A DNA stretch of 64,000 bases from JABJAG01 sp038137215 (GCA_038137215.1 JAYQBG010000017.1:1-64000); one strand, 5' to 3'. Positions 16,673 through 25,754 are shown, counted from the stretch's first letter. The notes: generated by a model not told the origin, from the sequence alone. Program-made: numbers and translations.

Positions 16673-18141
16673 TAAGGCATGGCGGCTTCCGGGCCGGGCT
16701 CGGCGAAGCTCTGCTGACCGTCCACTTCCGCGAAGGGGTGCGTGACTACGTTCAGCAGCTTGGTGAAGCCGGACAGGTCGTCGTCCTCCACAGCAGCCGT
16801 GAGTGCTTCTTCCACCTTATGATTGCGCGGGATGTAGATCGGGTTCACCCGGTCCATGGCCGCCGCGCGGGACTCCGGATCTATCGCTTCCTCCGCCAGG
16901 CGTGCCCGCCAGCGTTCCAGCCAAGCATTGATCCCCTCCAGACCGACAAACTGGCTTTGCACCGGTATCGCATTGCCGCGTACGGCATCGGACAGGCGGC
17001 GGAAGGTGAGGGTGAAATCCGCGCCGCCCGTGTGCATGGCGGCCAGCAGATCGTTGACCAGTACGATATCGCCGTCCGCTTCGGTTGTCAGACCCAGCTT
17101 GCCGCGCATCCGGGACATCCAGTGCGCTTCATAGGTCGCCGGTGTGCCATTGATAGTTTTGGTCAGAATTTCGATCGCACGATCCTTGTCGTCATCAACC
17201 AGTGGGATCAGGGTTTCAGCCAGCCGGGCCAGATTCCAGGACATGATGGCGGGCTGATTGCCATAGGCGTATCGCCCCTGCAGGTCGATGGAACTGAACA
17301 CGGTCTCCGGCGCATAACTGTCCATAAAGGCGCAGGGGCCGTAGTCGATGGTCTCGCCTGAGATCGTCATGTTGTCGGTGTTCATCACGCCATGGATAAA
17401 ACCTATGCTCATCCAGTGGGCGATCAGCGCCGCCTGTGCTTCGGCGACCGCTTCGAGGAACGCCAGATACGGGTTGTCCGCCTCGCCCGCGCCCGGGTGG
17501 TGCCGCGCAATGGCGTAGTCGGCCAGCTGGCGTACCTTGTCGTGGTCGCCGCGTGCGGCAAAAAACTGGAACGTGCCGACCCGAAGATGGCTGGCGGAGA
17601 CGCGGGTCAGGACTGCGCCGGGCAGGGGGGTCTCGCGATAAACCGTCTCACCGGTTGCAACCGCGGCAAGCGCCCGGGTCGTGGGCGCGCCGAGCGCATG
17701 CATTGCTTCGCCGATCAGGTATTCGCGCAGCACCGGCCCCAGTGCGGCCTTGCCGTCGCCACTACGCGAAAAAGGTGTCCGGCCTGAACCCTTGAGCTGG
17801 ATATCCCGGCGGTGCCCGTTCACATCGATCACTTCGCCGAGTAGCAGCGCGCGGCCATCGCCGAGTTGTGGCGTGAACCCGCCGAATTGATGCCCGGCAT
17901 AGACCTGCGCCAGAGGCGCGGCGCCGTCAGGCGCCTGATTGCCTGCAAAGATCTCGGTTCCGGCATCCGTATTCAGGGCTGCGGGGTCGAGGCCGAGTTC
18001 TTCGGCGAGGGCCTCATTGAGCATCAGGAGTTTTGGAGCCTTGGCCGGAGCCGCGCTCCATTCCACGAAACAACCGTCAAGGCTGCGCGAAAAACTGTTG
18101 TCGAACACAAAGTTTGGAAGCGTCTGGCTCTGAGTTTCCAT
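16651..18141 (-). CDS. selO: protein adenylyltransferase SelO (YdiU family)
   Basis: The 496-aa product has the pseudokinase-fold SelO signatures: AQVYAGHQFGGFTPQLGDGRA, IQLKGSGRTPFSRSGDGKAALGPVLREYL, HGVMNTDNM and the metal-binding DYGPCAFMD. SelO transfers AMP from ATP to Ser, Thr or Tyr of target proteins and is linked to redox homeostasis. The C-terminus is QTFCGT, so cysteine occupies the place where some SelO proteins carry selenocysteine. Full length is typical. It converges with, and overlaps by 22 bases, the second MsrA-like gene. Both families deal with oxidative stress, but the opposite strands argue against one operon. Confidence 0.95.
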   Translation of the reverse strand: METQSQTLPNFVFDNSFSRSLDGCFVEWSAAPAKAPKLLMLNEALAEELGLDPAALNTDAGTEIFAGNQAPDGAAPLAQVYAGHQFGGFTPQLGDGRALLLGEVIDVNGHRRDIQLKGSGRTPFSRSGDGKAALGPVLREYLIGEAMHALGAPTTRALAAVATGETVYRETPLPGAVLTRVSASHLRVGTFQFFAARGDHDKVRQLADYAIARHHPGAGEADNPYLAFLEAVAEAQAALIAHWMSIGFIHGVMNTDNMTISGETIDYGPCAFMDSYAPETVFSSIDLQGRYAYGNQPAIMSWNLARLAETLIPLVDDDKDRAIEILTKTINGTPATYEAHWMSRMRGKLGLTTEADGDIVLVNDLLAAMHTGGADFTLTFRRLSDAVRGNAIPVQSQFVGLEGINAWLERWRARLAEEAIDPESRAAAMDRVNPIYIPRNHKVEEALTAAVEDDDLSGFTKLLNVVTHPFAEVDGQQSFAEPGPEAAMPYQTFCGT

Positions 18142-18201
18142 AATGCGTGTTCCCGGTTTCCTGACCTCCCATTACATGGGGCAGGGCCGGGAAATGTCCA
18201 G

Positions 18202-19413
18202 CTAGTCCGCGGCGCTTCCCGACACGGGCAGTTCGCCGGGTAGGCGAATATAGTCACGGGTAATCGACGGTATATCGTTGACGCCGATCACGGCCATGGT
18301 GCGCAGAATTTCGGCTTCCAGAATTTCTAGCGCACGTGTTGCGCCGGCCTCGCCAGCCGCGCCGACCCCATAGAGTGTTGCACGACCGATGGCGACGGCA
18401 TCGGCCCCCAGGGCGAGGGCCTTCAGCACGTCACTGCCGCGCCGCACGCCACTGTCGGCGATAACCGTCATGGTGTCGCCAACGGCATCCACGATCGCGG
18501 GCAGGGCATCCCAGGGCGTGATCGCGGTATCGTTTGTGTTACCGGCATGGTTGGAGACGAAAATACCGTCTGCCCCGGCATCCGCGATCATCACCGCATC
18601 TTCGGGGTGCAAGACGCCCTTGACCAGCAGCTTGTGGGGCCAGAGATCGCGGATACGGCGCAGGTAGTCGTAATCCATCGTGTCATCACGATTCAGGAAG
18701 CTTGTGGATTTGGCGGAGACGTAACCGGTCGCCTCGGCTTTGGCTTCCTCGGGAATGTAGATGTTGGTGAAGGCCGGAAGCTTCTTTTCGGCCAGGTAGT
18801 AACGCCCGGCCGTACCGAACAGCCAGCGCGGATGCCGGATGCTGTCGATGGCTGTCTTCATGTTGACCTTGGGCGGGAAGACCAGCCCGTTGCGCACGTC
18901 GATCTCGCGGTTGTTGTAAACCGGTGAATCGACGGTGACGACGAGTGCTTCGAACCCGGCGTCCAAAGCCCGCTGGATGGTGACGAAGGCCGCTTCCGGA
19001 TCACGCCAGACATAGAGCTGAAACCACTGGGTTCCGTCGCCATTGGCATGGACCTTTTCCATGTCCGTATTGGAGGTGCTGGCCAGGGTGAAGGGTATGT
19101 TGGCCTTGGCTGCCGCGCGGGCAAGTTGGGTTTCGCCCCGATACCAGACGAAACCGGCCGGGCCGGTAGGGCCGATCAGCAGCGGCAGATCATGTTGCTT
19201 GCCCAGAAGCTCAATACCGGCGTGACGCTTTGACGTGTTGCGCAGCACCCGTGGCATCAGCTTAATCCGGTCGAGTGCGGCACGATTGGCCCGCATCGCC
19301 ACCTGATCCTCGCTGCCCTTGTCGCAGAAGTCGAACAGGGCCTTGGTCAGTCGGCGCTTCGCCAGAATGCGAAGGTCTTCGATGTTCAGTGCTTTGCGCG
19401 CAAGGTCTGTCAC
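18202..19413 (-). CDS. FMN-dependent alpha-hydroxy acid oxidase/dehydrogenase (LldD family)
   Basis: From GTG 19413 the product is 403 aa. It has the TIM-barrel FMN enzyme motifs TLASTSNTDME, VVTVDSPVYNNREIDVRNG, LLVKGVLHPEDAVMIADAGADGIFVSNHAGNTND (catalytic Lys, and His in the SNHAG loop) and IADSGVRRGSDVLKALALGADAVAIGRA (phosphate binding). Members oxidise L-lactate, glycolate or mandelate-like hydroxy acids. The substrate here cannot be told. The GTG is preferred over an upstream ATG at 19506 because GGAGAAG lies seven bases before it and the family starts at DLARKALNIEDLR. It is probably monocistronic, with selO 60 bases downstream. Confidence 0.92.
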   Translation of the reverse strand: MTDLARKALNIEDLRILAKRRLTKALFDFCDKGSEDQVAMRANRAALDRIKLMPRVLRNTSKRHAGIELLGKQHDLPLLIGPTGPAGFVWYRGETQLARAAAKANIPFTLASTSNTDMEKVHANGDGTQWFQLYVWRDPEAAFVTIQRALDAGFEALVVTVDSPVYNNREIDVRNGLVFPPKVNMKTAIDSIRHPRWLFGTAGRYYLAEKKLPAFTNIYIPEEAKAEATGYVSAKSTSFLNRDDTMDYDYLRRIRDLWPHKLLVKGVLHPEDAVMIADAGADGIFVSNHAGNTNDTAITPWDALPAIVDAVGDTMTVIADSGVRRGSDVLKALALGADAVAIGRATLYGVGAAGEAGATRALEILEAEILRTMAVIGVNDIPSITRDYIRLPGELPVSGSAAD

Positions 19414-19618
19414 GCGTCTTCTCCGGGTCTGGGGTGGGGCTGGAACCAATCCGTCACGCTGATGCGGTTGGACAAATTCCCGAGGCCAGATATTCGATTG
19501 TCGCATGTCCTAAAGGGATCAGTCGTCTGCGTCTATGGGGTGTTGGATGAAACACACGTTTCGCGATGTCTTTGCTCGGCGGCGGGCCCACAAAAGTGGG
19601 GCGAGCGTTGACGCGGGG

Positions 19619-20068
19619 CTAGTTCTGTTCCGGCGGCATTGCCGCTGCCAGCGCGCTACGAAACGCTTCGGACAAGGGTACAGAGCGAGCGGTCGCGGGA
19701 TCGATCTGTACGGTCACGATCTCGGAGGTTGCCACGCAGGTGTCGTTCTGGAAAATCGCCTGTCTCAGTCCATAGGATGAACCGCCGATGCGGGTCACGA
19801 CGGTCCCGATTTCAACTTCTCCCGGATAGTGCGCGGGCGCGAGATAGTTCGCAGAGTATCTGACGACGGCAAAGCCCGAGAGAGTGTCGCCTGCCACCTC
19901 GGTCAGGCGCTGCAGTCGGAAGCCGACCCGGCCATCCTCGAAATACTGATTGATCGCTCCGTTGTTCACATGATGGTTCGGGTCGAGGTCGCTGTACCGG
20001 ACGCTGACTGTGGTCCAGGTCTGATAAAGGTCTCGCGATGTAAGGTCGGGTGAGTCGCTGTTGGACAA
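19619..20068 (-). CDS. acyl-CoA thioesterase, hot-dog fold (YbgC/FadM-like)
   Basis: The 149-aa product contains the 4-hydroxybenzoyl-CoA-thioesterase-like motif VSVRYSDLDPNHHVNNGAINQYFEDGR, with the catalytic Asp in the YSDLD loop, and a typical IGGSSYGLRQAIF strand. These hot-dog enzymes hydrolyse acyl-CoA or acyl-ACP thioesters. The most likely start is TTG 20068, which has AAGGAT seven bases upstream. Longer frames from ATG 20122 or 20185 would overlap the promoter and start of the divergent hydrolase at 20172. The true start remains the main uncertainty. Confidence 0.85.
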   Translation of the reverse strand: MSNSDSPDLTSRDLYQTWTTVSVRYSDLDPNHHVNNGAINQYFEDGRVGFRLQRLTEVAGDTLSGFAVVRYSANYLAPAHYPGEVEIGTVVTRIGGSSYGLRQAIFQNDTCVATSEIVTVQIDPATARSVPLSEAFRSALAAAMPPEQN

Positions 20069-20171
20069 TTTGCGTATCCTTCGGCCCGGGAGTGCGGGTG
20101 TTTGGTTTTTGTGCCCCAGCATATAACCTGTCCGTATCAACCGGTCGAACTGTTGCCTAGGGGGAACGTAC

Positions 20172-21011
20172 ATGCCGATCGCCAATATTCGGGGTGTCAG
20201 CCTTCGCTACACGATCATCGGGGACGACGGGCCTTTTGTCACGCTGATCACGGGCGGGCGCCGCGGTTTCGATGAGTTTGTGCCGCTCGCCGAGAAGGTC
20301 GCCGCTTACGGTTATAGGGTGCTGCTTCATGACCGGCGTAATACTGGTGCGTCAGACATCAAAATGGCGGCCGAGGATGTGGAAGAAGCGGTCTGGGCGG
20401 ATGACCTAAACGAGTTGCTTGTCCATCTCGACGCTGCGCCTGCATTTATCGGAGGCTCATCTTCGGGCGCGCGCACGGCGCTCATGTTTGGGTTGCGGCA
20501 TCCGCAATTGGCGCATGGCCTGCTGCTCTTGCGGGTGTCGGGCGGGGCCTTTGCCGCCGAGCGGCTGCCGGAGAATTACTATAACCAGTTCATCCGGATC
20601 GCGGAATCCGGTGGTATGGAGGCGATTTGCGCGACACCGGAATATGGCGAACGGATCGCCGCCAATCCGGCCAACCGGGACCGTCTGATGGCCATGTCGG
20701 CAGAGGAATTCATCGATATCCAGACACGCCTGCGGGATTTGTTTGTCGCCGGAGCGGATTTGCCGGTCTTCGGTGTGACCGAGGCGGAACTGAATTCCAT
20801 CCGCATCCCCACAATCGTGATCCCGGGAAACGACAAGGTGCACGATTCCCGCAGCGGGTGTGCCGTGCATGCCATGATTCCCGGCAGCGAGATGCATCTG
20901 CTGCCAATGGAAGATCAGGACGTTCCGGTTGTACCGTTCGAGGACTGGGTCGCGCACGAGCCTGAGGTCGCGCAAACACTTGCCGATTTCATGGCGCGTC
21001 ACGCGGCCTGA
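20172..21011 (+). CDS. alpha/beta-hydrolase
   Basis: The 279-aa product shows the fold in order: an N-terminal strand (ANIRGVSLRYTIIG), an oxyanion-region LITGGRRGFDEF, LLHDRRNTGASD, and the nucleophile elbow GGSSSGARTAL with Ser near residue 98. Late strand residues IRIPTIVIPGNDKVH carry the likely catalytic Asp, and MHLLPMEDQDV is in the place of the histidine loop. The usual terminal His is not obvious there, so activity is uncertain. No signal peptide is present, so it should be cytoplasmic. It is divergent from the thioesterase at 20068 with about 100 bases between. The substrate is unknown. Confidence 0.85.
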   Translation: MPIANIRGVSLRYTIIGDDGPFVTLITGGRRGFDEFVPLAEKVAAYGYRVLLHDRRNTGASDIKMAAEDVEEAVWADDLNELLVHLDAAPAFIGGSSSGARTALMFGLRHPQLAHGLLLLRVSGGAFAAERLPENYYNQFIRIAESGGMEAICATPEYGERIAANPANRDRLMAMSAEEFIDIQTRLRDLFVAGADLPVFGVTEAELNSIRIPTIVIPGNDKVHDSRSGCAVHAMIPGSEMHLLPMEDQDVPVVPFEDWVAHEPEVAQTLADFMARHAA

Positions 21012-21052
21012 CGGCGCAGAAAACTGCCCGTCCGGGGCTGCAGCCGATCTCG

Positions 21053-21180
21053 TTACTTCAAGCCCATGCAATTGGCGTAAAAGGTAACTGTGGCGGGCCA
21101 GTCCGAGAAGATACCCTCAATTCCCACGTCCTGTGCGAGCACATGGAGCAGTTCGAAGGTGGTCACGTCGCTTTCGGCGG
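21053..21180 (-). pseudogene. C-terminal remnant of a glycerophosphodiester phosphodiesterase-like gene
   Basis: On the minus strand about 38 codons ending in TAA (21055-21053) read TTFELLHVLAQDVGIEGIFSDWPATV followed by TFYANCMGLK. This is the characteristic C-terminus of GlpQ/UgpQ-type phosphodiesterases (IEGIFSDWPATV). Upstream the frame becomes low-complexity SRSRRAAES and no start or catalytic domain follows. The BASS transporter begins on the other strand at 21235. The remaining nine tenths of the gene are gone. I placed the break near 21180 by loss of similarity, so that end is approximate. Confidence 0.65.
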
Positions 21181-21234
21181 CGCGGCGCGATCGACTAGGC
21201 TGATTGAAATCGACTGGAAGTTTTGGAGGGAACC

Positions 21235-22092
21235 ATGGGTGTCGTCACCGATATCATCCTGCCTCTGGCACTGGCGTTCATCATATTCGTTCTGGGGCTC
21301 GGCCTTACATTTGATGACTTTGCGCGGGTGGCCCGGGAACCGAGGGATTTTTTCATCGGCGCGACGACACAGATCGTGCTGCTGCCGGTTGTTGCCTTTG
21401 TCCTGATCAGTATTTGGTCCTTGCCGCCCGAGCTTGCCCTGGGCGTCATGATCATCGCCGCAGCACCTGGCGGGGTGACGTCGAATATCCTGACGGCCTT
21501 TGGGCGCGGCGATGTGGCCCTGTCGATCTCTTTGACAGCGGTGATCAGCCTGCTCAGTGTGATCACCATCCCAGCGGTCGTGGTGTTCTCCTCTGCGCAT
21601 CTGATCGGTGGGCAGGCGGGCGATGTCTCCGTGGCCGGAACGGCCGTCAGCGTGTTCGTCATTGTCACGGTGCCCGTGCTGATCGGTTTGGCTGTCCGGC
21701 GCTACGCCGAAAACATTGCGATCCGGATCGAACCTGTGGCGCGGCAGATTTCCGCGGGCCTCTTCATTCTGGTACTCGCAGGCGCGATTTTCCAGGAACG
21801 CGCCAACATTGCCACCTATTTTGCCCAGGCCGGACTGATCACACTGGTGCTGAACCTTGTGATGATGGCGCTTGCCTACGCGATTGCTCGGATGTTTGCA
21901 TCCGGACCGAAGCAGCGTGTCACGATCGCCCTCGAATGCGGACTTCAGAACGGGACCCTGGCAATTGCGGTGGCGGTGCTGCTCTTTGATGGTGGCCTGG
22001 CCACCGTGCCGGCGGCGACCTATAGCCTGATCATGTTTGCAACGGCGCTGCTGTTCATTTTCTTCCTGCGGCGCACGCATCCGAACGGCTAG
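21235..22092 (+). CDS. bile acid:sodium symporter (BASS) family transporter
   Basis: The 285-aa membrane protein has about nine hydrophobic segments and the BASS signatures MIIAAAPGGVTSNILTAFGRGD (near residue 83) and the second crossover ECGLQNGTLAIAVA (near residue 238). These contain the Asn and Gln residues that bind sodium. BASS proteins import organic anions such as pyruvate, pantoate or bile salts with Na+. The substrate here is open. The start is ATG 21235 with TTTTGGAGGGAACC in front. The bases immediately upstream belong to a truncated phosphodiesterase on the opposite strand, so its promoter may be new. Confidence 0.92.
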   Translation: MGVVTDIILPLALAFIIFVLGLGLTFDDFARVAREPRDFFIGATTQIVLLPVVAFVLISIWSLPPELALGVMIIAAAPGGVTSNILTAFGRGDVALSISLTAVISLLSVITIPAVVVFSSAHLIGGQAGDVSVAGTAVSVFVIVTVPVLIGLAVRRYAENIAIRIEPVARQISAGLFILVLAGAIFQERANIATYFAQAGLITLVLNLVMMALAYAIARMFASGPKQRVTIALECGLQNGTLAIAVAVLLFDGGLATVPAATYSLIMFATALLFIFFLRRTHPNG

Positions 22093-22217
22093 GCCTGCCG
22101 CATAGGCGGTTCAGGCGGTGATCCGTTTTCGAACGGCAGTTGTGCAACGCCGGAGATTGGGCATCCGCGGTTGTAGGTGCTATATAGCCAACCTCATTTC
22201 ATGGAGGAGGAATTCCT

Positions 22218-23102
22218 GTGGCTGCCAACAAACCCAGCATGACACGCCCGACCGTGTATTCGTTCAATCACGGCGATTTCGTTGTGACCAATATTCTCGA
22301 AGGCTTTTTGCTTCGCGAAGACCTGCACCCCGTGACAGGCACCAATGCGAGTGCCGAAGATGTGGAAGCGGTCGCAACCCGGCACCACCTGCCGTTCCCG
22401 AACTTCGAGCATCAGTTTGTGCCGACTTTGGTTGATACCGGTGAAAAGCTCATCGCTTTCGACCCGGGGTTTGGCGACAAGTCACCTCAGCCCAATGCAG
22501 GGCATTACAATGATCGTCTGGCCGATGCCGGGTATGAGCGTTCCGACGTTGATATCGTGGTGGTCACCCATTGCCACCCGGATCATATCGCTAACCTGAC
22601 CCATGGTGATGAACTGACCTTCCCGAATGCGGAAATCGTCTTTGGCGAAACGGAATTCGACTTCTGGAAAAAAGGCGAAAACATTCCGGCCCATCGTCCG
22701 CCGACGCTGGAGATGTTCCGCAAGATCTGCGAACCACTGGCCGATCAGGCGCGTTTCGTGAAACCGGGAGATGACATTGTGACCGGCGTGACGGCTGTCG
22801 ATGCCTTCGGTCACTCCGCGGGGCATATGGCCTATCACATCCAGAGCGGCAGCAACGAGCTGATGATCATGTCCGACACCGTGGCGCATTTTGCCGTGTC
22901 ACTGGCTCATCCGGAATGGAAATTCGGAATGGATGACGACCCGGATGCCGCGATTGTCTCGCGCAAACGGGTTCTGGCCCAGATCGCCGATGCGAAAATG
23001 CCCGCCATCGGTTTCCACATGCCGTTCCCGTCCGTGGGTTACATCGATACCCATGCAGACGGCTATGTCTGGGTGCCGCATTCCTATCAGTACAATCTGT
23101 AG
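22218..23102 (+). CDS. metallo-beta-lactamase-fold hydrolase
   Basis: The 294-aa product has the metal-binding VTHCHPDH motif (His118, His120, Asp122, His123), a second ligand set in FGHSAGHMAYHI and MSDT, and a terminal IGFHMPFPSVGYI with the last His. This arrangement is that of lactonase and quorum-quenching-like or general MBL hydrolases (AttM/PqsE-like). The substrate cannot be deduced. Translation starts at GTG 22218, preceded by GGAGGAGGAATTCCT. A strong terminator follows the stop, so it is a one-gene unit. Confidence 0.9.
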   Translation: MAANKPSMTRPTVYSFNHGDFVVTNILEGFLLREDLHPVTGTNASAEDVEAVATRHHLPFPNFEHQFVPTLVDTGEKLIAFDPGFGDKSPQPNAGHYNDRLADAGYERSDVDIVVVTHCHPDHIANLTHGDELTFPNAEIVFGETEFDFWKKGENIPAHRPPTLEMFRKICEPLADQARFVKPGDDIVTGVTAVDAFGHSAGHMAYHIQSGSNELMIMSDTVAHFAVSLAHPEWKFGMDDDPDAAIVSRKRVLAQIADAKMPAIGFHMPFPSVGYIDTHADGYVWVPHSYQYNL

Positions 23103-23109
23103 TGAAATC

Positions 23110-23136
23110 GGGCGGCTGCGGGGCCGCCCTTTTTTG
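23110..23136 (+). terminator. intrinsic terminator after the MBL hydrolase gene
   Basis: GGGCGGC and GCCGCCC form a seven-base-pair stem with a short GC-rich loop, followed by six T residues. It lies eight bases past the stop codon of the MBL gene, just before the end of the converging DUF2177 gene. Confidence 0.9.
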
Positions 23137-23143
23137 TTGGGCG

Positions 23144-23563
23144 TCAGGTACCCGGGCCGCCGATGATCCACCGCGCCACGAGGTAACCCGAAAGCGCAAC
23201 GGTTGCCGTCAGAACCGCGCCCCAAATCATGTCCACAATCGAGACCATGACGGGCCAATCTGCGAGAGTGGCCAGGTTTGTCAGGTCGTAGGTCCCGTAG
23301 GCGATGAAGCCGAACAGGGCGCCGAGCAGCAGGGCGGTTATCCAGGATTGCTGGGACAGGGCGGGCAGCACGGCAAAGATCACCACACCGAAGACGTAGA
23401 GCACGTAAAACATGCCGGCGACGCCAAAATTCGGTTTGGGCCGCAGCAGGTACCCGAGCTGGTCCACATAAAAGGACCGCGCCACAACACCGAGCCAGAT
23501 GCCATCAATGACCAGAAACGTGACCAGCGCCGCCAGATAGACGACGAAGTATTTTACAGTCAT
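23144..23563 (-). CDS. DUF2177-family inner-membrane protein
   Basis: The 139-aa product has four likely membrane helices (about residues 4-24, 46-66, 73-92 and 105-130). It carries the DUF2177 pattern VIDGIWLGVVARSFY near residue 18 and GTYDLTNLATLADW near residue 90. The function of the family is unknown. ATG 23563 is chosen because GTGGAG lies six bases upstream. A second ATG two codons earlier abuts the ribosome site. The SDR gene ends 26 bases upstream on the same strand, so both may be co-transcribed. Confidence 0.88.
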   Translation of the reverse strand: MTVKYFVVYLAALVTFLVIDGIWLGVVARSFYVDQLGYLLRPKPNFGVAGMFYVLYVFGVVIFAVLPALSQQSWITALLLGALFGFIAYGTYDLTNLATLADWPVMVSIVDMIWGAVLTATVALSGYLVARWIIGGPGT

Positions 23564-23589
23564 ATCCATCTCCACTCGTTCCTGAGATT

Positions 23590-24333
23590 CTAATACGCGA
23601 TGGGTTTTCCGTCCCAGGCAAAGAAGCCGCCCGTATCTTGCGGGGACAGACCGTCGAGGACCGACAGCATCTGTGTTGCGGCGTAGCGGGGCGTAAACAG
23701 CTTTTCGTCCGGTACGTTCTTTTGAAACGGCTTTGACAAGCCGGTATCGACCGTCCCGGGATGAAGCGCCACGCAGATGGCGCAGGGATTCTTGTAAGCG
23801 AGCTCTACGGAAAGGGTGCGCAGGATCATGTTGAGCGCCGCCTTCGAGGCGCGATAGCTGTGCCACCCACCCAGCCGGTTGTCGGAAATGCTGCCCACAC
23901 GTGCCGATAGGGCAGCAAACACCGACCGTTCCTCACGATCGAGCAGGGGCAACATGTGTTTGGCAACCATCGTGGGTCCGATGGTGTTGAGATGGAAGAG
24001 GTGCGCGAGTGATTTGCTGTCCAGATCGAGGGCACGCTTTTCGGGCTGTGCTTCGTCGTCGTGTAGCACGCCGGTGGCCACCAGGACCGTGTGCAGCGGG
24101 CCATCGCACCCGATCGCATGGGCTGCATCCCGAATAGAGCCTTCGTCGGACATGTCGAAGGAAAGTCCGGTGGACTTTTCACCGGTCGAGGTGTTTCCCG
24201 CACGTGAGAGCTCATATATTTCACTCACCTGCGGGTCGTCCTGCAGAATATTGCAGAAGGCCCGACCCAGGCCGCCGCTGGCGCCGAAAACGGCCACGCG
24301 GTGACCGGTTTGTGTATCTCCGCTCATGGACAT
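23590..24333 (-). CDS. short-chain dehydrogenase/reductase
   Basis: The 247-aa classical SDR has the NAD(P) loop VFGASGGLGRAF near residue 15, an NTIG segment, SARVGSISDNRLGGWHSYRASKAAL with the catalytic Ser and the YxxxK pair, and LHPGTVDTGLSKPF after it. The pattern resembles the CsgA/YciK-like cell-to-cell signalling SDR group. The substrate is unknown. ATG 24333 and ATG 24327 are both possible starts. It lies between a small zinc-ribbon gene upstream and the DUF2177 gene downstream, all on the minus strand. Confidence 0.9.
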   Translation of the reverse strand: MSMSGDTQTGHRVAVFGASGGLGRAFCNILQDDPQVSEIYELSRAGNTSTGEKSTGLSFDMSDEGSIRDAAHAIGCDGPLHTVLVATGVLHDDEAQPEKRALDLDSKSLAHLFHLNTIGPTMVAKHMLPLLDREERSVFAALSARVGSISDNRLGGWHSYRASKAALNMILRTLSVELAYKNPCAICVALHPGTVDTGLSKPFQKNVPDEKLFTPRYAATQMLSVLDGLSPQDTGGFFAWDGKPIAY

Positions 24334-24357
24334 AAGCGCGAAGTCGCGCGTAAAGGC

Positions 24358-24540
24358 CTATGCGCCTGCATCACCGGTCGAGTTGTCCAGCCCCAGTTCC
24401 GAAGGCGTGAACGCCCGGCGTGCCGAACACGGGCACATCGCCCGCCCGTTGCTCTGGAGCCAGAATTTCGTTTCCGAGGTGCAGACGGGGCAGGTGGCCG
24501 GTCCGATATGACCCACTTCGATTTCGGTTTCTGTCGTCAT
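24358..24540 (-). CDS. small zinc-ribbon-like protein (60 aa)
   Basis: From ATG 24540 (AGGGA nine bases upstream) the product carries CPVC, and 19 residues later CPC (ATCPVCTSETKFWL and GRAMCPCSARR). The four or five cysteines could hold one Zn, as in small zinc-ribbon proteins. The acidic C-terminus ends GLDNSTGDAGA. An ATG at 24546 adds two residues. The spacing to the SDR start is about 25 bases, so the two genes are probably co-transcribed. No homologous family comes to mind. Confidence 0.55.
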   Translation of the reverse strand: MTTETEIEVGHIGPATCPVCTSETKFWLQSNGRAMCPCSARRAFTPSELGLDNSTGDAGA

Positions 24541-24643
24541 CTTCATTTTCCCTGTTCTGACAAGAGTGCGTCGGGTGAGGCTGTGCTCACCCGACGCTTG
24601 CTTGGGTCCTCACGGGAGGGGTGAGAGGAGCCCGGCAATCCTT

Positions 24644-25144
24644 TTAGTTCGGCAGGATGACCGTGTCGATCACGTGAATCACGCCGTTCGAGGTCTCGAT
24701 ATCTGCCGTGGTTACAGTTGCACCATCGATCTTCACGCCGCTCTTGGCGTCGATATCGACCATGCTGCCCTGGACGGTCATGGGGCTCAGTTCCTTGCCG
24801 GCAATATCGGCAGACATGACTTTGCCGGGAAGCACGTGGTAGGTGAGGACGGCGACCAGCTGGTCCTTGTTTTCCGGCTTAAGGAGGTTGTCGACAGTGC
24901 CTTCAGGCAGCTTGGCGAATGCCGCGTTGGTCGGCGCGAAGACTGTGAACGGACCGTCGCCTTTCAGGGTCTCGACTAGACCGGCAGCCTGCACGGCAGC
25001 CACGAGAGTGGAGAAGTCGTCATTGGCTGCAGCCATATCGACGATATCCTTGGCACTATGACCACCGGCCACAGCAACAGTCGAGGACAGGGCCAAAGCA
25101 CCGACCAAGAATACAGACGAAACGAACTTTTTGATCGATGACAT
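24644..25144 (-). CDS. secreted fasciclin (FAS1) domain protein
   Basis: The 166-aa product has a Sec signal peptide (KKFVSSVFLVGALALSSTVAVAG, cleavage near residue 27) and one FAS1 domain. Its H1 box is GPFTVFAPTNAAFAKLP, its YH motif is LTYHVLPGKV, and its H2 end is SNGVIHVIDTVILPN. Single-domain bacterial FAS1 proteins are exported and involved in adhesion or matrix contacts. ATG 25144 is preferred because GGAG lies six bases before it and the signal peptide then starts correctly. It stands alone, with about 100 bases to the zinc-ribbon gene. Confidence 0.93.
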   Translation of the reverse strand: MSSIKKFVSSVFLVGALALSSTVAVAGGHSAKDIVDMAAANDDFSTLVAAVQAAGLVETLKGDGPFTVFAPTNAAFAKLPEGTVDNLLKPENKDQLVAVLTYHVLPGKVMSADIAGKELSPMTVQGSMVDIDAKSGVKIDGATVTTADIETSNGVIHVIDTVILPN

Positions 25145-25388
25145 TCGGAACTCCATGGTGTGAGTGGGTTTGTGACCATGGGTACGAGAGGCGTTCTCGT
25201 TCGGATCAGTTCCGGAAACCGAATTCGCGAATGAGCATAACCCATGGGAATCCGGCTTGGCATGCGGCCAAAGCGCGCCTTGCAATCGAACTGGTTCAAA
25301 ATCTTGCGAGACGCCGGTCTGACAGGTAGCTTTGGTAAAATTTATTCATCGCGATATCGTGTGCTGAAATTTTCGGGGGAGAAGGAAC

Positions 25389-25754
25389 GTGGCAGAGTTG
25401 TTTGTCGCGAAAGTGGGTGACATGGACGATCGAGGCCGCCGCATTGTTGTGGATGGTGGTCTGGAGATCGGTGTGTTCCGGCTGGGGGATGATTATTTCG
25501 CCTGGGAGAGCGATTGCCCGCATATGGGCGGTCCGGTTTGTCAGGGGAAAGTCATGAACCGGGTCAACGAAGTTCTCGATGATGGCAAACGCAGCCACGG
25601 CTTCGAGTTCGTCGAGGAAGACGTACACATTGTCTGCCCCTGGCATGGGTTTGAATTCAATCTGCGCACCGGCACGCATCCGGGGGATGCAAAGACACAG
25701 CTTCGGGGATTCGAGGTGGTCATCCGCGATGGAGACATCTATGTCCGAACCTGA
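25389..25754 (+). CDS. Rieske [2Fe-2S] ferredoxin-like protein
   Basis: The 121-aa product is a single Rieske domain. Cys43 and His45 (SDCPHMGG) and Cys83 and His86 (VCPWHGFEF) bind the 2Fe-2S cluster. The insert between the two ligand loops is longer than in BphF-type ferredoxins. It could carry electrons to an oxygenase or sense redox state. It is the first gene of a tight rightward set: the next gene overlaps its end by 14 bases, and the amidohydrolase follows. The start codon is preceded by GGGGGAGAAGGAAC. Confidence 0.9.
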   Translation: MAELFVAKVGDMDDRGRRIVVDGGLEIGVFRLGDDYFAWESDCPHMGGPVCQGKVMNRVNEVLDDGKRSHGFEFVEEDVHIVCPWHGFEFNLRTGTHPGDAKTQLRGFEVVIRDGDIYVRT

